Source: Agarilytica rhodophyticola | GTDB lineage: Bacteria; Pseudomonadota; Gammaproteobacteria; Pseudomonadales; Cellvibrionaceae | Direction: 5' to 3' | Length of the DNA: 64,000 nucleotides | NCBI RefSeq assembly: GCF_002157225.2 | Contig: NZ_CP020038.1 | Coordinates: forward strand, 3,874,501 to 3,938,500 | In this document: positions 27,299 to 36,560 of the stretch, piece by piece | How positions within the stretch are numbered: position 1 is the stretch's first letter | How the letters are laid out: each line of letters opens with the position of its first letter | Notes under the pieces: model-generated | The model's input: only the letters and a program-made list of their open reading frames with translations | The model's database searches: none | What the model was told of the DNA's origin: nothing | Translations under genes and position numbers: made by a program

Positions 27299-28808
27299 TT
27301 AATTCACCGCCTAAGTTGTCATTACCATCTAAATCAGAAGAAGCAGCATCACCAGTATCGTTAACAGTTTTACTTTGAATTTGACCGCTCTTGTTCGTTA
27401 GACGTGGATCTGTATCTAAGACTATTCCGAGCCTATCCGCTAACTCTGCATCTTCCTTAATTTCGTTAAAGACTTGCTCAACATCATAGCCCCGCGCTCG
27501 GAGCTCACCCTGCAGAGAATTCAAACCAGAACGTACTGTTTGCACAATTGCTGGTAATTCGTTTTTAATATCTAGCACATCTTTACGTGGTTTTGTCCAC
27601 TCAAACTTAACACCGCGAATATCCAATCCCGACCAATACGCAGCATCAATAAACCATTCAGATATTTTTTTTAATTGCTGAGTGATCAAAATATTACGTT
27701 GCCAGCGTTCGACATTAGCAAACATTTTTAAACGAGCCATTTTGCCGTTAGCAAAGTTTGCCGAGCTATAATCGCCCGTAAGCTCTTCATAGGTAATGCC
27801 ATACGCAGAGGCAATAACTCTTTCTTCACCTTTCACAAAGGTATCTTGCCCACTAACTGAAGGTGGTGTAGTCGTCTCCATTCGCTCACTACCGCTAAGC
27901 TTTAAAATCAAGCCTGGCTCCATTGTATCGGGAAGCGGATCGCCTTTTTCGTCTGCACCATCCTCAGTCCAAACAGACGCCATTAAACAGGCTGCAATTC
28001 GCTGCTGTTCTATTCGTGCGTCTTTAAAATCATCTAACCCTTTCATCCTAGTAAACGCAGAATATCCCCAAGGTATCCCGCGCACCTGACCAGGTCGAAG
28101 AATTGAAAACCCATGCGCAACTAAACTTGAGTGAACCGGCTTTGAATCTCCTGATATCGAACCTGCCTCACCGGGGTGGTTATCATGTAAGAAATATTCA
28201 TAAGGTCGCCCATTGCGAATACGCACACCTTGAACTAGGTCGGACTCACCAACCAATGTATGTCGATCGCGCATATCATCAATATAATCACCCTCGAGCA
28301 ACTCCAGCTTTAAAGGCACGCGCATAGAGCCATGCTCAGCGTGCCGTCGAATAAATATCGATTCACCAGACAGCGGGATAGTTCTCATAGAGAGTGATTG
28401 CAAACCGAATAAATCAGTCTGACCACGATAATCACAATCTACTGATTGAGACCATTCATCCATTAACTCTTGTGCAAGTTTTTCTTTTGCTTTATCCGTA
28501 GGATGCTTCGCCTTGGGCTTGATGCCCGTGCCGACCGCATAAGACTCGATAACATCTAAAGCTACCGTTAAGTAAGGGTTATTACGCTCAAGGTTGCGCG
28601 AAGAATTGCGCAATGATTTTAGACTCCTGCGATTCTCCGCATTCTGACTAGAGCCAGCCGCACCAAAACCACGACGCCCATTGTTAGCCGCCTCATAACC
28701 AGATCTTGCAATCATATGCTCCGTGCGAAGCTTTGCACGCACTCGACGCTCTGCGGCTGCAGGAGCAAAGTACATAAGGGCACGATCAATAATATTCAGT
28801 GTTTTCAT
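27282..28808 (-). CDS. B: Portal protein (lambda gpB type)
   Basis: 508 residues. Recognised by RSGYEAANNGRRGFGA, NPYLTVALDVIESYAVGTGI and the later WGYSAFTRMKGLDDFKDARIEQQRIA region. The dodecameric portal sits at one capsid vertex and passes DNA in and out. Length and neighbours fit the lambda portal family. Confidence 0.95.
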   Translation of the reverse strand: MKTLNIIDRALMYFAPAAAERRVRAKLRTEHMIARSGYEAANNGRRGFGAAGSSQNAENRRSLKSLRNSSRNLERNNPYLTVALDVIESYAVGTGIKPKAKHPTDKAKEKLAQELMDEWSQSVDCDYRGQTDLFGLQSLSMRTIPLSGESIFIRRHAEHGSMRVPLKLELLEGDYIDDMRDRHTLVGESDLVQGVRIRNGRPYEYFLHDNHPGEAGSISGDSKPVHSSLVAHGFSILRPGQVRGIPWGYSAFTRMKGLDDFKDARIEQQRIAACLMASVWTEDGADEKGDPLPDTMEPGLILKLSGSERMETTTPPSVSGQDTFVKGEERVIASAYGITYEELTGDYSSANFANGKMARLKMFANVERWQRNILITQQLKKISEWFIDAAYWSGLDIRGVKFEWTKPRKDVLDIKNELPAIVQTVRSGLNSLQGELRARGYDVEQVFNEIKEDAELADRLGIVLDTDPRLTNKSGQIQSKTVNDTGDAASSDLDGNDNLGGELNASNF

Positions 28809-29008
28809 GAGTTATATCCACGATCGTAACGCTTAAATTTATAGGGCTCTCTTTTTCCGCCACTTATTTCACGTTGCATATCCGCAAGAGTCTGTTTCAT
28901 TTCACTTAAGCTTCTATAGTCAACACTTCTATCCCTATATGAAACCTTAGTTGCACCGCTATATATTGCCTTTTTTAACGCGTCGATATCTGCTTGTGTT
29001 ACGGCCAC
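28805..29008 (-). CDS. W: Head-tail joining protein gpW
   Basis: 67 residues from a GTG. Pattern MAVTQADIDALKKAIYSGA...YRSLSEMKQTLADMQREI is gpW-like: two helices around a hairpin. It plugs into the portal ring after packaging. It overlaps the portal start by 4 bp. Confidence 0.87.
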   Translation of the reverse strand: MAVTQADIDALKKAIYSGATKVSYRDRSVDYRSLSEMKQTLADMQREISGGKREPYKFKRYDRGYNS

Positions 29009-29012
29009 ACTT

Positions 29013-31046
29013 TTACTCTCTTCGTTTAAAATTAGATTTACGACGTTCGCGTGGTTTCGCTTCGCCCTCTTTTGGAATTAGCGCAGTCGTGTCTGCAAAT
29101 AAATCCGACTGTTTAAAAACTCGCTCTATATCGTCCCACTCTCGTTCCGTTCTTGAATGAATACCCAAAGCACGGGCGGCATGTTCCGCATAAACTTCAC
29201 AGTCCCAAAATTCAACAGCGGCACCAGACTTAGGTTTCCAAACTTTAATCCCACCTTTACCTGGGATCTTTGATTCCCCTAAGAGCTGATCAAAATAATC
29301 ACTGCGCATATCATCTTGTGAATAAAAGTGAAACCGATTTTGCCCGCGTGAGTTCAACGACATTTGGCCCGCAATAAAATCTTTTGCCTGATTGGTTCCA
29401 ACGAAATACAGCTTGACGCCTTTTTTTTCGGCCTTCGTCAATTTTTCAGGGTTCTTGTGTTTTAGCGCTTTACTTGGTGACGGATGAGAAAAAACTGGTG
29501 GGTTCGCAGTCGATGACGAACCCTTGATAGCCATTATCTTTACAGTCGGATATTTTTTCTGCCTCTTTAAAACCCAATCGTAAACAGCATCGGTAGCATG
29601 ACCACCACTATCGATAGACACCGATTTAATAAAAATACTTTTACCTGATTGATGCTCATAAGGTGAAAATATTAACTTATCCAATTCACTCCAAGCCGGG
29701 TCTTTTTCATTTAAAGTACTGACATTTGCAAATATTTCTTGCGCGTAAATTAAAAAGCTTCTTCTATCACGACCATGGGCACGAATAACAATAGCTAAAC
29801 GATTATCCTGTACATCAATTCCTGCAGTTAATTGGAGCCCACCCTCCGGTACAAACTTTTCTTTATGCTGTGATAGCGGGTCATGCTTAGCTTGCTCTCT
29901 TAGCGTTTCGGCATCTTCGCGTCCATCTTGATATTCATAAGCGCGACCAAGCTTTGAATTTATAAATACAATTTTCTTTGTATCATCGCCACGCTCGGCA
30001 TAGTGTTCAGCCTCCAAGTAGCTTTCCACCATATCGACAACACCAACACCATTTAAACAGCTGTACAATTCACTAAGCTGAGTAAAGCCCGCTATTTTTC
30101 GATCTGGAAATGTAGGTACCCAACCGCAGTATGGATCACCTACCGCTATAGCATCAGCAACAGTTTGCCGAATGTTTTCTTTTCTTTGGAAATCGTCCCA
30201 CACACTGCCGCATTTAGGGCACGCATATACAGCCAACTCTGTTCGATGGTACTGAAATATAGGATGAGGCTCCCCGGTGGGCTCTTCATTCTGCCAGCAC
30301 ACCACATTGTCAAAATCCAGAACGTGTTTTTCACCACAATCATGGCAAGCAACAGGCAAAACACGCTTATCAGACAGCTCTATGTGTTGCTCAACGCGTG
30401 AAAAGCCTTTAACACTTGGTGTGCCCCCCAAAATCTTTTTAGGTTTTCTCACGCGCTTAGGGCGCTCAAATAAAAGCTTTATCGAATCGCCCTGGTTTGC
30501 CAAGTTCTCGCTTGAATCGTCCGGCTCTTCAACAAATACAAAATGCGCCGTTGTACTTTTAACTCCCCAAATCGCGTTCGATCCTAATAACTGAATCGAT
30601 CCCCCTTTAAAGGTTTTTCTTAATTGACTTGTTCCCGCTTTGCGAGATCCAGAGAAATCTATTTTTTTTGAAATAGGATCAGTAGCTGCGCCGACTGGCT
30701 GCATTTTATCTTGCACAAACTTCTTTGCGGCCCCTTCACTTGCGAACATACCCATGAAGACACCCGGCTCAGTATCAACACGCTTAAAAATATAGGCAAG
30801 TAGTGCTGTAGTCCAAAGAACTTGCGCAGCCTTCATGCAATAAATTTCATGAATCGCAGGGTCATCAAAAGCCGCAAAAATACCGTATAAATGAGGCCCG
30901 TACTCCAAGCTAAACTCTTGTTGAAATGCCCCTGTTTCTGGTGGCAACCTTAAAAACTCTTGTGACCAATCAGCTGTCGAAGTAGGTGGCCTGGGCTTGA
31001 GATTCGACGAGACGCTGCTCAAAACTTCCGCCAAGTTTTTTCGCAT
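29013..31046 (-). CDS. Terminase large subunit (GpA family)
   Basis: About 677 residues from the ATG at 31046; frames open further upstream lie inside terS. The family packages DNA with an N-terminal ATPase and cuts it with a C-terminal nuclease. Visible are the entry motif (QQEFSLEYGPHLYGIF), the ATPase region (CMKAAQVLWTT), a Walker-B-like FVFVEEPDD, a zinc-finger-like pair (CHDCGEKH and CPKCGSVW) and the nuclease start (TAGIDVQDNRLAIVIRAHGRD). The Walker A region has Leu where the family usually has Gly (QVGxT), which is odd. Confidence 0.93.
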   Translation of the reverse strand: MRKNLAEVLSSVSSNLKPRPPTSTADWSQEFLRLPPETGAFQQEFSLEYGPHLYGIFAAFDDPAIHEIYCMKAAQVLWTTALLAYIFKRVDTEPGVFMGMFASEGAAKKFVQDKMQPVGAATDPISKKIDFSGSRKAGTSQLRKTFKGGSIQLLGSNAIWGVKSTTAHFVFVEEPDDSSENLANQGDSIKLLFERPKRVRKPKKILGGTPSVKGFSRVEQHIELSDKRVLPVACHDCGEKHVLDFDNVVCWQNEEPTGEPHPIFQYHRTELAVYACPKCGSVWDDFQRKENIRQTVADAIAVGDPYCGWVPTFPDRKIAGFTQLSELYSCLNGVGVVDMVESYLEAEHYAERGDDTKKIVFINSKLGRAYEYQDGREDAETLREQAKHDPLSQHKEKFVPEGGLQLTAGIDVQDNRLAIVIRAHGRDRRSFLIYAQEIFANVSTLNEKDPAWSELDKLIFSPYEHQSGKSIFIKSVSIDSGGHATDAVYDWVLKRQKKYPTVKIMAIKGSSSTANPPVFSHPSPSKALKHKNPEKLTKAEKKGVKLYFVGTNQAKDFIAGQMSLNSRGQNRFHFYSQDDMRSDYFDQLLGESKIPGKGGIKVWKPKSGAAVEFWDCEVYAEHAARALGIHSRTEREWDDIERVFKQSDLFADTTALIPKEGEAKPRERRKSNFKRRE

Positions 31047-31494
31047 CATCCGCAATGCTTTCAATGGCAGATCGCAAAGGTTCAAAGACAAGTTCATCAT
31101 CAAATTCAATTTTGTGTTGTGACGTTATTTTTTCAACAATCTTTTCACCTGCATTGTCGATTGCCGTGGGTATTGTGTGAGACAAACCGTTAAATGCTTC
31201 AATCACGTCCTCGGTAGGGCAAAGCAAGCCCATCTTTTCCATATTATCCAGCATCTTAGCCAGTGTATTTTGTCGTGATTCTTCTGCACGCTGCTCACTC
31301 AAGCCGACAGCAGCATCACCACCTCGCCCCGCCGCTTCTTGGCGAAGGTGTTCACAATAAAGAACTAGCCATTCTCCTAATGTGAGAGCTTTATCCAATC
31401 CTATTTTTTTAGACTGCTTTTGAATTGCCTGCCGACTCACACCAACGATATTGGCAAACTCAGATTGATTAACATGAGAATTAAGAAAGTCCAT
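30970..31494 (-). CDS. Terminase small subunit (Nu1 type)
   Basis: 174 residues. N-terminal winged HTH (VNQSEFANIVGVSRQAIQKQSKKIGL) that binds cos DNA, followed by a helical region for oligomerisation and TerL binding. It starts 130 bp after the candidate cos region, as nu1 does in lambda. A GGTG site precedes the start. Confidence 0.87.
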   Translation of the reverse strand: MDFLNSHVNQSEFANIVGVSRQAIQKQSKKIGLDKALTLGEWLVLYCEHLRQEAAGRGGDAAVGLSEQRAEESRQNTLAKMLDNMEKMGLLCPTEDVIEAFNGLSHTIPTAIDNAGEKIVEKITSQHKIEFDDELVFEPLRSAIESIADDAKKLGGSFEQRLVESQAQATYFDS

Positions 31495-31524
31495 AAAACA
31501 CCTTATTTTAGGGTGCTATGACAA

Positions 31525-31613
31525 CCCCCTATAGGAAATCAACATTAATGATTTTTTGCGGGCCTGCCTTCCGTACCCCACCGATCCGACAGGAGAACCT
31601 AACCCATAGGGGG
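31525..31613. other. Candidate cos / packaging region
   Basis: The 129-bp gap upstream of terS is the usual place of cos. It holds an 8-bp inverted repeat, CCCCCTAT at 31525-31532 and ATAGGGGG at 31606-31613, around a GC-rich centre (GCGGGCCTGCCTTCCGTACC near 31558-31577). No cos consensus is recognised, so the nick position is not assigned. Confidence 0.4.
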
Positions 31614-31623
31614 GGGTATCCGA

Positions 31624-33249
31624 TTAAATAATGACAGGTAGAGAAAAAACTAATCGACGCTCAATAAATGAAGTCCTTTTCACCACTTCAATGCATTCAC
31701 TCCATGAGCTTTGCGCACCACCAGGCGCTACCACTTTAACCACCACATAATAACGCCCACTTAAATCCAATTGAGCATCCACTGTGATATCAATAAAGTA
31801 ATTATTCGAAGAGCCAGCGACTAACACCATGGGACTATCCACATCAAATCCAACAATAGCCACACCAGAACCATCAAGAATCGACGCCGTCACCACAGCA
31901 TCAGAAATAACATTACCAGTAAAGCCCGCCCGAACATCCGACAAAACCAACCGCATTGAGTTATCGTGAAAATACTGCAAACAACCATTATCTGCTAACC
32001 TGTCATAAGGATAAAGGCGAAGCTTGCCGCTAATAAATCCCTCATGAACAACAACAGGCGCAACCACATTCACAGTGCGCGTAACACTGACCGCATTACC
32101 TGCATCATCAGTCACACTATACGTTAATGAATTAGCGCCAACAGCCGAGACATCGACACCACCCACAATGTTAACACGTGAACTAATATCACCATCTACG
32201 TTATCGATAGCGGAATAGCCAGGATCAATAAAGGGCGTATTGATAACATGCTCTATTGTCAAGCCATTCACCAGCGTTATTACTGGAGCTACGGTATCAG
32301 GTGCAACAGATCGATTCACAATCGACCATGTAGCAGAGACACCGCCAATGGTTAAAACAACGTCCGTGCTACCTGGATACGTTGCTGCTGAGTTAGCCCT
32401 CAACTGAATACTGTTACCCGGAAACCAAGCACCATTAGCAGCTGCAAAAGCACGGCCATTGATTGAGTACTCACCACCCGTAACACTAATTGCCAGCTCT
32501 TGATTAGCGCCTGCTGGCGTAATCACTTCAGATAACTGTTGAGTATTTATCAAAGCCTCATTAATGGCAGCAAAACTAAATACATCAAGCGAGCCATCTG
32601 GCGTACCAATGATAAACGGCGCTTCAATATAACGCGCCGTAGAACCGTCTAAATAACGAATTCTATAACGGCCTGTTACAACCTGTACCGGATCAACAAA
32701 CACAATAGAATGATTATTAACAGTAAGCGCGGGATCAATCGTGTATTGGATCTGTTGACCTAACTCCGGCACATAACCAGGAAAGCGTGGATTGTCAGTG
32801 CCAGGAATCGGTGAGTTCTGAGCCAGCTTAACCAATGAGTCTGAGTTACTATTATCCGGTACCGCAGCCAAACTAAAATACAACCAGCCATTTTGTGCCA
32901 GTAGTGTTTGCCCTGTTAATTGCGCGCTATCCGTCCCATCACTCACCGTAATAATTAAATCACTTTGACCCCACGCAAAAGGATCAATAAATTCTGGAAG
33001 CGTTGCCAACACATGATCAGTAATTGAGACGTCATCAATGGTTAAATTAAAAGAGCCACTTAATACAGGATGGCTTACAACAACGGAATTAATTTCACCA
33101 AGCAGCGCAGTTGTAATATCAATTTGCTCACCTGGAGCAAAACGACCAACGAAACCAGCAATCACTGGACCAGAGATAAAAGCATGACTGCCATAATTCC
33201 AGCCTGCATTGTCTGCTCGCCGATGACTACCGTAACTCCAATTAGGCAT
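31624..33249 (-). CDS. Large secreted/virion adhesin-like protein with Ig-like domain
   Basis: 541 residues, beta-rich. A bacterial Ig-like domain of the DUF5011/HYR kind lies at about 318-397 (VAPVITLVNG, then FIDPGYSAIDNVDGDIS and LTYSVTDDAGN). The N-terminal part repeats GSH motifs (YGSHRRADNAGWNYGSH). It overlaps the next upstream gene start by 1 bp. A tail-fibre or head-decorating role is inferred from its place in the late operon. Confidence 0.6.
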   Translation of the reverse strand: MPNWSYGSHRRADNAGWNYGSHAFISGPVIAGFVGRFAPGEQIDITTALLGEINSVVVSHPVLSGSFNLTIDDVSITDHVLATLPEFIDPFAWGQSDLIITVSDGTDSAQLTGQTLLAQNGWLYFSLAAVPDNSNSDSLVKLAQNSPIPGTDNPRFPGYVPELGQQIQYTIDPALTVNNHSIVFVDPVQVVTGRYRIRYLDGSTARYIEAPFIIGTPDGSLDVFSFAAINEALINTQQLSEVITPAGANQELAISVTGGEYSINGRAFAAANGAWFPGNSIQLRANSAATYPGSTDVVLTIGGVSATWSIVNRSVAPDTVAPVITLVNGLTIEHVINTPFIDPGYSAIDNVDGDISSRVNIVGGVDVSAVGANSLTYSVTDDAGNAVSVTRTVNVVAPVVVHEGFISGKLRLYPYDRLADNGCLQYFHDNSMRLVLSDVRAGFTGNVISDAVVTASILDGSGVAIVGFDVDSPMVLVAGSSNNYFIDITVDAQLDLSGRYYVVVKVVAPGGAQSSWSECIEVVKRTSFIERRLVFSLPVII

Positions 33250-34016
33250 TATGGCGCATCCAAATCAAGTACAGTGGCAGGAACAACCGTTACCGCAACA
33301 TTTGAATCACTCTCAGATGCAGCTCTAACAGCTAAATATACTATCGTGTTTTCAACGGGAATGCCTTGTCCCGATACTTCAAGAACACCTGCGTTAGACG
33401 TTATCGTTTGCTCGGCAACCAAAATAGACATCGACTGATCCAGAACCCACACACTGTAATCGCCATCAGCAACAACATTATTAGTTTGTGGATCGTAAAA
33501 TGTTTCCCTTACACCCAAGTTAGCGCTAGACGCTAAATCACCGTCTAGGTTCCAAAAGATTGGCCCTGCAGCCTCACCTGTAACAGTCCCCAATGTCGAA
33601 GGTGCCGCATTGTAACTCGCAGCAAAACCACCGGTTTCATTTGCAACAGCACCAACAGCTGCATTAAAGAAATCACTCGACCCACCAACGCCCGTCACGT
33701 CACCCAGCAATAAAACATTGTAATTATCACTAGTTGAAACAACATCAAGAGGGGTTGCTAAAGGAGTGCTTTGCGGCGCTGGGCCATTGGGCACCTCAAC
33801 CGTAGAAAATAAATCATACGAGCCTACGCCACCAGCCTGCCTATAAATAACGACCTGAATGGCATTGTTAGGCCCAAAGTTGGTGATATTGGTATTTAGC
33901 GTTGTCGCCCTTCCTTCTGCCAAAGCCGCCAATCCTGTTACATTGGCATTACCCGAACCAAAACCAAAAAAGCCGCTACCCGTGCCGCTATTCTGTATAC
34001 CCACTAGAAAGGCCAT
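33249..34016 (-). CDS. Hypothetical virion-associated protein
   Basis: 255 residues, rich in Gly, Ala, Asn and Val, with no Cys in the body and a beta-rich pattern (NAIQVVIYRQAGGVGSYDLFSTV). It abuts genes on both sides by one base, so the three genes from 35542 to 31624 are one translational unit. No family recognised. Confidence 0.5.
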   Translation of the reverse strand: MAFLVGIQNSGTGSGFFGFGSGNANVTGLAALAEGRATTLNTNITNFGPNNAIQVVIYRQAGGVGSYDLFSTVEVPNGPAPQSTPLATPLDVVSTSDNYNVLLLGDVTGVGGSSDFFNAAVGAVANETGGFAASYNAAPSTLGTVTGEAAGPIFWNLDGDLASSANLGVRETFYDPQTNNVVADGDYSVWVLDQSMSILVAEQTITSNAGVLEVSGQGIPVENTIVYLAVRAASESDSNVAVTVVPATVLDLDAP

Positions 34017-35542
34017 TAGTACACCTTAACCCCGTTATTGTTGTAGTAGTTCAAACGATCCGCTGCATAGGTAACAATGGCCGGTAGATTATTGGCCACT
34101 TGGCTAATCACTTGTGTTGCTCCTGCAGGGACAGAAAAATTATTTAAATCAGGCGCTTGCGAATACATACAGATATACGACACCAAGCCACACAATAAAT
34201 ACATAGTTTCTGTTCCATGGGGAGAAGAATCTCCCATTAAATCCGTCCACACCACAGAAGAAAGAAAAGGTAAATTTTCCAGCATGTCGGCAATAACAGG
34301 ATACACCGGCATAACGCGTAACGTTAAATTAGGCCGAGCCGCTAAAATTTCATTAAACCACGCAATATGCCAATTTAAATAATCGCCACGAGAATATGTG
34401 TTATAGGTCACCCACTCTGCATTAGTGAGATTTAGCACATCCGCAAAAGAACCCGCTAAATTAGACTCAGGCCAATGCACATACATAAGCGCCTCAACCA
34501 AAGGCTCTTCAGCGCGAATATTATCTATAAGCGTTAACACTCTAGGTAAATAGGATTGCGGTGTCTCTGTTTCCTGCTCAAAATTCGACGCCATGAAAAT
34601 CAGCTGGTCAAAATCCTGATCAGCAAAACTTCCACTTGGCCACGGATCGTAACTATTCGAGGAGTAAGCCAATTGAGCACCAACAGGGACACCGTTGTCA
34701 GCCCAGTTAGTATTGATCGTTGTAATTTGTCCGAACTCAGCCGCCCCCGATGCTTGCATACTACTCTCAGCAGCAAACAAACCTATCCATGTGCCTGCTC
34801 TTGTGTAATCGGTGTTTGGTGCAGCATCACCACCGTCATAGGTAAATAGCGAATGACCAGCGACATAATAATGACTGTTATCAATAATAGGGGCTGCCGC
34901 ATTGGGTAATAACAAATTACCCATGGAAGCCGCCAACCCTGCGTATTTAAACCCCCAGACAGTTTCTGTGCTTAACGCTGCTAACCTAGCGCTAATAGCC
35001 AAAACACCATTACAAAAAACTTCGATTGACTCACCAAACGCTCTGATAACACCGCGAGGAGGAACATTAGGATCATAATTAGGAATAGCGTATGTCCCAA
35101 GTGTGGCAACGGGTGCATTGTTTTCTACATGCACTAAAGCCAACGTGCCATTTAAATTTACACAGTCAATAAAATTCTCATTATCACGATAACGAATCAT
35201 AATGCCCGTTTCGTTTCCATCGCCGCCATTGGGGAAATACGTCGCACTGATAATACCGTCAGACATTCCCGTATCTGCACCAATTAACCAACCAATAGCG
35301 GGCGCCGGCTGATTGCCCGTTGGAAATAATTGATTGTTGCGCACCTCAAATGTACCCGCCCTTGGCACCAACGGCGCAGGCGCGGGGCTGCCATTGGGCA
35401 AACTAAAATCCAATAACCGCAATGAAGGCCCAGGATTTAAAACGGGTATAGGCGGCGGTACATAATCACCATTAGGTGCATCCCCTCTTAATCCATAGCC
35501 AGGGGATTCAATAATGGCAATATGATCGTGAGTACTTGTCAT
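34016..35542 (-). CDS. SGNH-hydrolase-like tail protein (candidate surface-glycan esterase)
   Basis: 508 residues. Residues 1-60 are Pro-rich, 85-210 resemble a concanavalin/LamG-like sandwich (IMIRYRDNENFIDCVNL), and 225-460 look like an SGNH/GDSL hydrolase: GHSL at 229-232 for block I with Ser231, and GDSSPHG with Asp438 and His442 for the last block. Such domains on tail fibres remove acyl groups from host surface polysaccharide. The motif match is by eye and the family is very diverse. Confidence 0.55.
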   Translation of the reverse strand: MTSTHDHIAIIESPGYGLRGDAPNGDYVPPPIPVLNPGPSLRLLDFSLPNGSPAPAPLVPRAGTFEVRNNQLFPTGNQPAPAIGWLIGADTGMSDGIISATYFPNGGDGNETGIMIRYRDNENFIDCVNLNGTLALVHVENNAPVATLGTYAIPNYDPNVPPRGVIRAFGESIEVFCNGVLAISARLAALSTETVWGFKYAGLAASMGNLLLPNAAAPIIDNSHYYVAGHSLFTYDGGDAAPNTDYTRAGTWIGLFAAESSMQASGAAEFGQITTINTNWADNGVPVGAQLAYSSNSYDPWPSGSFADQDFDQLIFMASNFEQETETPQSYLPRVLTLIDNIRAEEPLVEALMYVHWPESNLAGSFADVLNLTNAEWVTYNTYSRGDYLNWHIAWFNEILAARPNLTLRVMPVYPVIADMLENLPFLSSVVWTDLMGDSSPHGTETMYLLCGLVSYICMYSQAPDLNNFSVPAGATQVISQVANNLPAIVTYAADRLNYYNNNGVKVY

Positions 35543-35544
35543 TG

Positions 35545-36036
35545 TTAAAACAACGCCCTAACAGCTAACCCATCCACACCACGATTATTATCATTAATCC
35601 CTGCACTCGAATAATGAAAATACTCTAATTCAAAAACAGAGTAATGCAGGATTAACCCCAGCCTGTAATTTCGCCTTCCCACCAACTGAAAATCCGATGT
35701 ATAAGCAATGCCAATCCTTGGCCTTAGCTCACCACCTAAGACACGCCACTTTGGATGTACAATTCGTGAAAAAGAATAAAACACCTTTTGATCTTGGTAT
35801 CCATGCTTTCGCGTATCACCTTCACCCATCACACCTACATGGACATCCCACTTTTTGTAGAGCACAACACCGGCGCCGCCCACTCTCACAGTGGAATGCA
35901 CAACGGTAGTACCCAACTCTAAATATGGAGTAAATGCCTTTTTTGCCTGCGCTTCAGCATCTAAAGCAAAAACAAGGACAATCAAAAAGAAAACAACAGC
36001 GGTTGCCGTCGTGGTTATAACACCCTTAATTTTCAT
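35545..36036 (-). CDS. PagL-like lipid A 3-O-deacylase candidate
   Basis: 163 residues from the ATG at 36036 (an upstream start would extend into the holin gene). Signal peptide MKIKGV...FALDAEAQA, then an eight-strand outer-membrane barrel pattern. The C-terminus carries FHYSSAGI with His141 and Ser143, and Asp155 follows at the spacing of the Glu in the PagL His-Ser-Glu triad as I remember it. PagL removes the 3-O acyl chain of lipid A. Lying between holin and tail genes, it may remodel the envelope at infection or lysis. A Lom/Ail-like barrel is the alternative. Confidence 0.55.
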   Translation of the reverse strand: MKIKGVITTTATAVVFFLIVLVFALDAEAQAKKAFTPYLELGTTVVHSTVRVGGAGVVLYKKWDVHVGVMGEGDTRKHGYQDQKVFYSFSRIVHPKWRVLGGELRPRIGIAYTSDFQLVGRRNYRLGLILHYSVFELEYFHYSSAGINDNNRGVDGLAVRALF

Positions 36037-36376
36037 GCTTCCCACCCTTTTTGGTATTAACATTAAAAAGCGAACCCAAGAACGAGTCGCTAATCCTTTT
36101 TAAAACTGAAATCGTGCTAGCACCTGAGTGCCCCGCCATGCCACTTATAAACACCGTTAATAATTCGGGAACACGAAACTGCATACACAGCAAATAAATC
36201 ATCACACATGCAAAGCCTGATATAACCATTTCTACCAAAAACCCAATAACGGAAAACTTTGTAATAGTTCCCGCTTTTAAACGCAGTAAATACGAGACCA
36301 TACAACCCCAGGTTGCAAGAATTAAGGCAAGCATAACGGTTATCAAATTAGCGTTATTGGGGTCTTTGTACGGCAT
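36026..36376 (-). CDS. Holin (LydA / phage_holin_3 type)
   Basis: 116 residues from the ATG at 36376. Starts MPYKDPNNANLITVMLALIL, then further hydrophobic segments (FLVEMVISGFACVMIYLLC) and FISGMAGHSGASTISVLKRI, the pattern of the LydA-type holins. It permeabilises the inner membrane so that the GH108 endolysin can reach peptidoglycan. It is the first gene of the late operon, right after the terminator. Confidence 0.82.
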   Translation of the reverse strand: MPYKDPNNANLITVMLALILATWGCMVSYLLRLKAGTITKFSVIGFLVEMVISGFACVMIYLLCMQFRVPELLTVFISGMAGHSGASTISVLKRISDSFLGSLFNVNTKKGGKHEN

Positions 36377-36452
36377 AAGAAGACATCCAAAAAAAGGCCC
36401 ACTCAACAAGGGCCACTCAAGGGCGAGTAAAAAAACAAGGATTTACAGGCAT

Positions 36453-36482
36453 AAAAAAACCCGCTTCCTTGCGGTTGCGGGT
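36453..36482 (-). terminator. Intrinsic terminator upstream of late operon (tR'-like)
   Basis: On the minus strand, ACCCGC, a 12-base loop, GCGGGT, then a run of seven T. It lies between the late promoter (36545-36517) and the holin gene, so unmodified polymerase would stop here. Confidence 0.82.
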
Positions 36483-36516
36483 CTATTTAATTAACACTTC
36501 GTTTCACTATACCTGA

Positions 36517-36545
36517 AATATACAGATTTTGCTCTCCCTGCGCAA
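36517..36545 (-). promoter_or_regulatory. Late promoter (pR'-like)
   Basis: Minus strand TTGCGC (36545-36540), 17-bp spacer, TATATT (36522-36517). Transcription would begin some 25 bp before the terminator hairpin, giving a short leader RNA unless antitermination occurs. Confidence 0.65.
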
Positions 36546-36560
36546 TACCCTATTTTACAC

